Made by a program: the position numbers and the translations under genes
In this document: positions 58,828 through 64,000 of the stretch, one piece after another
How positions within the stretch are numbered: position 1 is the stretch's first letter
Layout: each line of letters opens with the position of its first letter
From: Flavobacterium sp. W4I14
GTDB taxonomy: Bacteria > Bacteroidota > Bacteroidia > Sphingobacteriales > Sphingobacteriaceae
Assembly: GCA_030817875.1 (NCBI GenBank)
Contig: JAUSZU010000001.1
Location: 4,836,001 to 4,900,000 of the forward strand
DNA length: 64,000 nucleotides
Direction: 5' to 3'
The notes under the pieces: generated by a model
The model's database searches: none
Seen by the model: only the letters and a program-made list of their open reading frames with translations
Told to the model about the DNA's origin: nothing

Positions 58828-59703
58828 TCATCTCCGTAATTGTTTTTTCACCAAAATGACGTTAGCTACTTTGCGCTGCCCTTCATGGTCCCATTTTTTA
58901 TTATCGGTTGGATAGTTGACAACACCATTATCAGGCATTCCGTTTACCCACAAAGTTGTAGAACCCCCACCATCAAAATTTAGGGTACTGGTACAGCCTA
59001 GCCAACGCATTAATTTGGCTAGCTCGAATAAACTCATGCCTGCCGAGTTTTCATTTCTTCCGTCAACAGTTAACAAAATCACTCTCCCATTGGGCTTTAT
59101 CCCCAGGCATGTACGCGGATGGCGCAAACGGCTAAATCCGGTCGTATCCAGCTTTTCATCAATATTGTTTAAAGTTAATAAGGGGCCATTTAACAAAACG
59201 TCTTGAGCGGCCAGTTTTGTTTCCCAGTCGCTTGTTCCATCCCATTTTTTGATCGAAATTTTTCCGTTCTCAATTACAACCGCCGCTTCCTGATGCCTTG
59301 CCCGATTTCCATTTTTATCCAAGCGGTTAGTATTAATGGTTTTTCCATTAACACGAACAAAATCTACTGAACCTCCATTTTTTACATCGAAAAAGTTACC
59401 ATTTACCGCAGCAATTGCTGTATCGCGTAATCCAAAATTACTGGTAGTAATTAGTTCTCTCTCTTCTGCTCCAATAGCAAAAACCGCCTTCCGGCCTGTA
59501 TTTTTTATTTCTAAAAACGAAATGTTTTCGTTTGCAGCGAAAAGGTTTTTCTGATCAAAATGATGCTGGAATAAAGTCACCTGTTTGGCAATTCTGTTTT
59601 TATGCCATTTGGTTTTTATAACCGTTAACGAATCTGCACTTTGGCCAAAGGCAGCTAAACTGTATGTAAATAAGGTAAGGGCAAATAATAATCTTTTAAG
59701 CAT
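58828..59703 (-). CDS. Phosphodiester glycosidase family protein (NAGPA domain)
   Basis: Start at ATG 59703, which puts the signal peptide (MLKRLLFALTLFTYSLAAFG) at the very N-terminus; 291 residues. The domain (DUF2233/NAGPA) shows AAVNGNFFDVKNGGSVDFVR near residue 98, RHPRTCLGIKPNGRVILLTV, and CTSTLNFDGGGSTTLWVNG near residue 236, all typical. Family members cleave N-acetylglucosamine or similar sugars from phosphodiesters or modify wall and capsule glycans. It is secreted to the periplasm or beyond; the substrate is unknown. Confidence 0.93.
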   Translation of the reverse strand: MLKRLLFALTLFTYSLAAFGQSADSLTVIKTKWHKNRIAKQVTLFQHHFDQKNLFAANENISFLEIKNTGRKAVFAIGAEERELITTSNFGLRDTAIAAVNGNFFDVKNGGSVDFVRVNGKTINTNRLDKNGNRARHQEAAVVIENGKISIKKWDGTSDWETKLAAQDVLLNGPLLTLNNIDEKLDTTGFSRLRHPRTCLGIKPNGRVILLTVDGRNENSAGMSLFELAKLMRWLGCTSTLNFDGGGSTTLWVNGMPDNGVVNYPTDNKKWDHEGQRKVANVILVKKQLRR

Positions 59704-59790
59704 AATAGCTGTTTTAACCATAAAATTAAAAAACTGCCATGTTGTTTAGCTTAAAGCATCAAAAATTATACAAAGGGAGTTAAATAGATT

Positions 59791-59821
59791 CGTCATTTCG
59801 AGCGAAGACGACGATCCTTTG
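59791..59821. repeat. Half unit of the CGTCATTTCGA family
   Basis: CGTCATTTCGAGCGAAGACG followed by ACGATCCTTTG. No closing arm is visible. Confidence 0.4.
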
Positions 59822-59856
59822 ATTGTAAACCTGCTAGTTTTGACTTATACAAAAAG

Positions 59857-59892
59857 CGGAGCAATCAATTTAATGACCTGCTCCGTTTTTTT
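59857..59892. terminator. Intrinsic terminator between the metalloprotease and glycosidase genes
   Basis: CGGAGCA (59857-59863) pairs with TGCTCCG (59879-59885), flanked by five A upstream and seven T downstream, so it can work on both strands. On the minus strand it ends the metalloprotease gene. Confidence 0.75.
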
Positions 59893-59976
59893 AATGATTG
59901 AATGAGTGAGTTATTAAATGATTGAATGGTGCATTGTTTTTCATTCAATCACCCACTCATTATCATTCAATCATTT
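59893..59976. repeat. Inverted repeat of AATGA/TCATT units
   Basis: AATGATTGAATGAGTGAG and AAATGATTGAATG on the left (59893-59928) pair with CATTCAATCACCCACTCATT and CATTCAATCATTT on the right (59942-59976). The composition matches the groES-groEL gap at 2272-2377. It touches the stop of the metalloprotease gene. Confidence 0.65.
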
Positions 59977-62491
59977 ATTTCTTAGGATCTAAAATATCTT
60001 TAATTCTGATATTCAAATCTTCATAATGTGCTTTGGTAATGGCATCACCTGCTGCTGCTCTGGCTTTTGTAGTAGCCAATAAGGTTTTTAACTCTGCTCT
60101 AACCAATGGTCTGATATCAGATAAACCAACGTTGATTGGCGTTAAACCGTAACTTGCTGCATAATCTACAGGAAACCCAACCGGAAGTTCAGCTTCTTTG
60201 GTCATTAAATCCTGTAAACGGTCTACATAAGCACGTTGTAAATTACGTTTAAATGCATCTGCTCTTCCTGCAACAAAAACTGACGATCTTAAGTCCGTAA
60301 ATAATTCAGGTAAGGTGTATGCTTTTGCTGCACCGTTTTTAGTTTCGTTATCCAACAAACGAGCAATACGTGAAGCGGATAATAAATTACCTAAAGTATT
60401 CGCTTGAACACTTTTAATGCGGTTTAACAATACACCATTATCAAATTTACTGAGTTGATCATTGCTGATTAACCAAAGCGGGGTAGTAAATAATTGTTGA
60501 TTGAAGAAAGCAACAGCTTCTTTTTGTTTTGCTTTAGGCAAATAAGCGTAAACGGCCCCTTTTTGCTCGTAGGTTTTAAAGTTTTCGCTTAATCCACCAA
60601 CGTTTGTTGCCACGTGTCCCATATAACGGTTAAACTGGCCAACAATTTCGGTATAGATTTCTTTTAAATCGCTATAGTCTTTACCTTTTTGATAGGTCCA
60701 TTTTTCTACGTTAGGCAAAATACGTTTTAAGTTGGCAATACCATAGGTACTGGCTTTCATTGCATTGTCGCCCAAATCTTCGCTCTGCAAACGAGGATCT
60801 AATGTGGTTCCCTGACGGCCATAGAAATACAAAGGATTGCCTGCATTTTTCAATGTCCACTGGTCTAAAACTTCTTTTTCCTGTTCCGCAGTTTTGTTTC
60901 CAGCAATCCAAGAATATCCCCATTTCACTACCCATTTATCGTATTCTCCAATTTGAGGGTGAAGTTTGGTTACACCATCGCCAGGTTGAGCAATATAGTT
61001 AAAACGGGCATAATCCATAATAGATGGCGCCGTACCATGTTTATCTGTAAATGCTTTTGAACGTAATGAATCAACCGGGTAAGCATAGCTTGAACCAAAG
61101 TTGTGTGGTAAACCTAAAGTATGGCCAATTTCGTGTGAAGAAACAAAACGGATTAATTCGCCCATTTGTGCATCACTAAACTGTGCTTTGCGCACTTCTG
61201 GATTAATGGCTGCTGTTTGTACAAAATACCAGTTACGCAATAGGTTCATTACATTATGGTACCAACCAATATGCGTTTCTAAAATCTGTCCCGTACGTGG
61301 GTCGCTAATATGCGGGCCGTAAGCATTCGCAATATCTGATGCAAAATAACGAACAACCGAATATCTTGAATCTTCTACGCTAAATTGAGGATCTTGTTGA
61401 GGCGTTGGCGCTTCTTTACCTATAATGGCATTTTTGAAACCTGCAGCCTCAAAAGCTACCTGCCAATCGTTAATTCCCTGGATCAAAAACGGCACCCATT
61501 TTTTTGGTGTTGCAGGATCGATATAAATCACGATAGGTTTTACCGGTTCTACCAATTCGCCACGTTTATAGGCGTTGGTATCCTTTGGAACCAAATTCCA
61601 GCGGTGAATGTAGGCGGTACGCTCTGCCTTTTGTGCGTTGCTTCCGTAATCAATCTGTGATTGACCAAAAAAACCAACTCTGCTATCCATTATCCTTGCT
61701 TTTACAGGGATTTTTGGCAATAATAACATTGATGTATTGAATTCGAAAGTAACGGCTCCATTACTATTGTCTGTTGGAGATTCTGCTGCACGGTATGTTT
61801 TAGTTGTTTTTACTTCAACATTAATCGGGAAAGTTTTTACCGTATCGATATAAGAACGTGTTGCATCGTACATGGTAACTTTATAAGCCTTACGGATCTG
61901 ATCGGTAGCACCGATGGCCATTATATCACCGTTATAAAAATCGGTTACGTCGATAACTACACCAGTAGTATCTTTATTATAAGCCTTGATTTCGAAACTA
62001 GCTAAAATCTGCGCAAGATTAGAGTTTTGTACCGATTCGTACATATCGCTATTTGGATCGGCCTTTGTTGAATAGCTTGGTACACGGATGTAAACCTGTT
62101 TGCCTCTACGCTCCCATTTCCAAACCTGCTCATTTAATTCTTCGCCACCATATTGCTGGTTGCCTACTTTTACTCCCGCCGGCACCTTCGCCAACCGGGT
62201 AACCACAAGCATTTCGCGGTTGATCATCGAATCTGGTATCTCAAAATACCATTTATCGTCTACCTTGTGTGTTTTAAATAAACCGTTTGTTGTTCTGGCT
62301 TTTGCGGTAATTACTTCAGAAAATGGTTTAATTCCTTCTTTTTTTGCTGCTGCTGCCGGGGCTGCAGTTGGGGCCGCAGGGGCAGCTCCTTTTGTCGTTT
62401 TAGATTTTTTCTGAGCATATACCGAACCTGATCCGGCTACACCAAGTACTACGATACCTGCAAGGGCAAGTACCTTAAAGTTTTTCTTCAT
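59975..62491 (-). CDS. Large exported metzincin (DUF5117/DUF4953-type zinc metalloprotease)
   Basis: The 838-residue protein has a signal peptide (VLALAGIVVLGVAGSGSVYA) and an Ala/Pro-rich linker. A DUF5117-type N-terminal domain follows (WKWERRGKQVYIRVPSYSTK). The metzincin zinc site is SSHEIGHTLGLPHNFGSS near residue 454 with all three His, and the Met-turn is PSIMDYARFNYIAQPGDGVT near residue 500. The C-terminal helical domain runs to the end. The size and layout are usual for this Bacteroidetes family. It is likely periplasmic or surface-exposed; substrates are unknown. Confidence 0.93.
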   Translation of the reverse strand: MKKNFKVLALAGIVVLGVAGSGSVYAQKKSKTTKGAAPAAPTAAPAAAAKKEGIKPFSEVITAKARTTNGLFKTHKVDDKWYFEIPDSMINREMLVVTRLAKVPAGVKVGNQQYGGEELNEQVWKWERRGKQVYIRVPSYSTKADPNSDMYESVQNSNLAQILASFEIKAYNKDTTGVVIDVTDFYNGDIMAIGATDQIRKAYKVTMYDATRSYIDTVKTFPINVEVKTTKTYRAAESPTDNSNGAVTFEFNTSMLLLPKIPVKARIMDSRVGFFGQSQIDYGSNAQKAERTAYIHRWNLVPKDTNAYKRGELVEPVKPIVIYIDPATPKKWVPFLIQGINDWQVAFEAAGFKNAIIGKEAPTPQQDPQFSVEDSRYSVVRYFASDIANAYGPHISDPRTGQILETHIGWYHNVMNLLRNWYFVQTAAINPEVRKAQFSDAQMGELIRFVSSHEIGHTLGLPHNFGSSYAYPVDSLRSKAFTDKHGTAPSIMDYARFNYIAQPGDGVTKLHPQIGEYDKWVVKWGYSWIAGNKTAEQEKEVLDQWTLKNAGNPLYFYGRQGTTLDPRLQSEDLGDNAMKASTYGIANLKRILPNVEKWTYQKGKDYSDLKEIYTEIVGQFNRYMGHVATNVGGLSENFKTYEQKGAVYAYLPKAKQKEAVAFFNQQLFTTPLWLISNDQLSKFDNGVLLNRIKSVQANTLGNLLSASRIARLLDNETKNGAAKAYTLPELFTDLRSSVFVAGRADAFKRNLQRAYVDRLQDLMTKEAELPVGFPVDYAASYGLTPINVGLSDIRPLVRAELKTLLATTKARAAAGDAITKAHYEDLNIRIKDILDPKK

Positions 62492-62528
62492 GTGTATATA
62501 AAAGTTAGTTTGCTTGGCAATAAGAGGT

Positions 62529-62555
62529 TAAAGTTAGAACCTTGTTACATGACAA
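62529..62555 (-). promoter_or_regulatory. Candidate promoter of the large metzincin gene
   Basis: On the minus strand TTG (62555-62553), 16 bases, TAACTTTA (62536-62529), one base off TAnnTTTG. The start codon lies 37 bases downstream. Confidence 0.42.
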
Positions 62556-62583
62556 TCCTTTTGTAACCGGAAAATTACGCTTT

Positions 62584-63831
62584 TCAGATCCTCTTTTCAA
62601 GGCGAACCACTTTAAAATAAACTTGATTGTCCCTAAAAATCTCAAAAATTACATTTCTATCTGCTTTTGATTTAAACATTTCAGTAAGTTCATTTAAAGA
62701 ATAGGCATCTATACTTTTGAAATTTACCGCAATAATTTCATCATCAGGGCATAATCCCGCTTTTTCAGCCGGACTATTTTCATCTATTTCTCCAATCAGA
62801 ACTCTTTTGTATTCTTTCTGATCGAGATAAATCACCATACCTACCATATCGTGTTCGAAAGGAGTTTTGCTTAAACCATTAGGTTTTACATAAATAAAAC
62901 CTCCCTGGTAGTTGAACTGGATATTAAATTTCCGCAGCAAATCCGCTCCGACATTCCCATTACGTTTTGATAGATCGATCTTATCCGCAATACTCTTAAA
63001 ATCAGGAAATCCTGCAACAACGTCTTTAAAAACGTGGCCACCTACATTAAACTTCTCTACACGGCCAACATATCCCTTAATCTGACCGCTAAGGCTCATC
63101 CCTAAATTTGCTTTGATTTTTTTTTCAGGTAGCGGGAATTCGGTTCCATGGAGCATTTCGAGCGATAAAGCATGGCTGGCTCCTGTGTCCATTAAAAACC
63201 TAGCTTCAACTGTTTTACCGCCAGGAACATCAACCGTAGCTAAAATATACGGTTTCTGATTCTGAATCTCAATGGGTATTTTTTTGCCGCGGTATTTAAT
63301 TTTGGCATCGTGGTCGTAAATAATCAGCCTATTTTCGCTATACCTTATATCAACAATAAAGCTGTTAAAAAAACTGAAGCCCAACAAGCCGTAAATTTTC
63401 AGTCCCAAATGCCCCGACAGGTTAAAGAGATCTTCTTTTAAGATCGCCGTTGGTATATTCTTAATGCTTGTACTGCCTACTTTAACATCCAGACTTTGAG
63501 AAACATAGGCTTCAACTGATTCAATGCCCAAGCCAGATACTTTAATTTTACGGAGTTTACTAAAATTCAACGAATCGATAATGGATGGATCGGTAATAAT
63601 CATCGGTCCAACTCCAGTATCAAGAACAAAATCATACGGTCCCTTACCATTTACATACACCGGAATAACCATTAGGTTTTTGATACACCTAAAAGTAATT
63701 GACTGCTTTTGCCGGTTTCTTTTAAAAAGGAATTCCTGTCCGAATCCAGAAAAAGCAAGAAATACCAACCCCAAACAAATTGTTAGTTTGCGTAAACAGA
63801 TTATTACACCGGGGTTATATTTGGTTAACAT
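62584..63831 (-). CDS. Exported retropepsin-like aspartyl protease with PDZ domain
   Basis: The 415-residue protein has a hydrophobic signal segment (LTICLGLVFLAFSGFGQ). It contains two aspartyl-protease half motifs: FVLDTGVGPMIITD near residue 67 and FLMDTGASHALSLE near residue 213. Each Asp-Thr-Gly could supply a catalytic Asp. A C-terminal PDZ domain follows (GEIDENSPAEKAGLCPDDEI near residue 348, then FKSKADRNVIFEIFRD). The layout matches the widespread Bacteroidetes family of PDZ-containing aspartyl proteases. It probably acts in the periplasm. It lies 92 bases upstream of the large metzincin gene on the same strand. Confidence 0.9.
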   Translation of the reverse strand: MLTKYNPGVIICLRKLTICLGLVFLAFSGFGQEFLFKRNRQKQSITFRCIKNLMVIPVYVNGKGPYDFVLDTGVGPMIITDPSIIDSLNFSKLRKIKVSGLGIESVEAYVSQSLDVKVGSTSIKNIPTAILKEDLFNLSGHLGLKIYGLLGFSFFNSFIVDIRYSENRLIIYDHDAKIKYRGKKIPIEIQNQKPYILATVDVPGGKTVEARFLMDTGASHALSLEMLHGTEFPLPEKKIKANLGMSLSGQIKGYVGRVEKFNVGGHVFKDVVAGFPDFKSIADKIDLSKRNGNVGADLLRKFNIQFNYQGGFIYVKPNGLSKTPFEHDMVGMVIYLDQKEYKRVLIGEIDENSPAEKAGLCPDDEIIAVNFKSIDAYSLNELTEMFKSKADRNVIFEIFRDNQVYFKVVRLEKRI

Positions 63832-63882
63832 TAAACTAAATTTAATAAATTAGTTGCTAATTATGTCCACTAAATTTAGAAC

Positions 63883-64000
63883 ATGTTTTCCTTAAAAAAT
63901 CATAATTTTATTTTTCCTGCATTTGCGCTATCTATTTGTTTGTTAATGAGTTGCTCAACCAATAAAATCATTTCAAAAAAAGTAGCTAAAGAATTTAAAA
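63883..64000 (+). CDS. N-terminus of a lipoprotein, cut by the window end
   Basis: An open frame from ATG 63883 runs to the window edge (39 codons). It encodes a lipoprotein signal, FPAFALSICLLMSCSTNK, with Cys near residue 24, followed by a lysine-rich start of the mature protein. The rest is outside the window, so no function can be given. It is divergent from the aspartyl protease gene, about 50 bases apart. Confidence 0.6.
   Translation, partial: MFSLKNHNFIFPAFALSICLLMSCSTNKIISKKVAKEFK

Noticed and set aside
1..64000. tRNA, rRNA, CRISPR arrays, transposases, prophage genes
   Set aside because: No TPsiC-like arms in a cloverleaf context, no regularly spaced direct repeats and no integrase or transposase motifs were found in the intergenic regions or translations.

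Overview
The window looks like chromosomal DNA of a Bacteroidetes bacterium of the family Sphingobacteriaceae, most like Pedobacter. The reasons are a PorP/SprF protein beside a giant PKD-repeat protein with a type IX secretion sorting domain, a LptE/SecG/MiaB operon with a sigma-54 activator, promoters of the Bacteroidetes type (TTTG, then TAnnTTTG about 16-21 bases later), moderate-to-low GC, and many intergenic hairpin repeats. I see no rRNA, tRNA, CRISPR array, prophage or transposase. Family assignments come from recognising motifs by eye; no database was searched.

Layout. 1-1.7 kb: the end of a radical-SAM DNA modification/repair protein and its DUF4130 partner. 2-4 kb: groES-groEL. 4.3-11.3 kb: a 1976-residue secreted adhesin-like protein and its PorP/SprF partner. 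11.3-17.7 kb: housekeeping genes (MgtC-like, RDD, L-serine dehydratase, C1 peptidase, AEC transporter, RhlE helicase). 17.9-20.7 kb: a stress-type cluster of Hsp20, a glycosyltransferase remnant, small membrane proteins and an ECF sigma factor. 20.8-25.8 kb: a frameshifted panE, a beta-propeller lipoprotein, a DUF4197 protein, and an ECF sigma factor with an anti-sigma/TonB-like fusion. 26.4-29.3 kb: a phosphate module (PiT transporter, DUF47/PhoU-like protein, PhoR-like kinase) with matching direct-repeat Pho-box candidates in front of both transcription units. 29.5-34.3 kb: the miaB - sigma-54 activator - lptE - TPR-like - secG operon. 34.9-40.1 kb: two paralogous AsmA-like membrane proteins, LemA and a DUF3137 protein. 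40.2-47.1 kb: a six-gene sensory operon (two hybrid kinases, two response regulators, CheR, CheB) without flagellar or receptor genes. 47.2-49.4 kb: a YpfJ-type peptidase and an AT-rich two-gene island, a metzincin-like protein plus a lipoprotein. 49.5-57.7 kb: gltX, a histidine kinase, DinB (frameshifted), a thioesterase, a Crp-like regulator, an SMR exporter, an ECF/anti-sigma pair, an interrupted hydrolase and a cold-shock protein. 57.8-64 kb: exported or lipid-anchored proteins, including a large metzincin and a PDZ aspartyl protease.

Themes. Four genes are broken: a glycosyltransferase fragment, panE (frameshift), dinB (frameshift at a G run) and an RBBP9-like hydrolase (in-frame stop). 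The non-coding DNA holds at least six repeat families. The most striking is a 261-base unit present twice in tandem at 55.1-55.6 kb, with a diverged inverted copy at 34.6 kb. The most promising functional leads are the phosphate-box circuit, the CheB/CheR-hybrid kinase operon, the metalloprotease/lipoprotein pair and the radical-SAM/DUF4130 pair.
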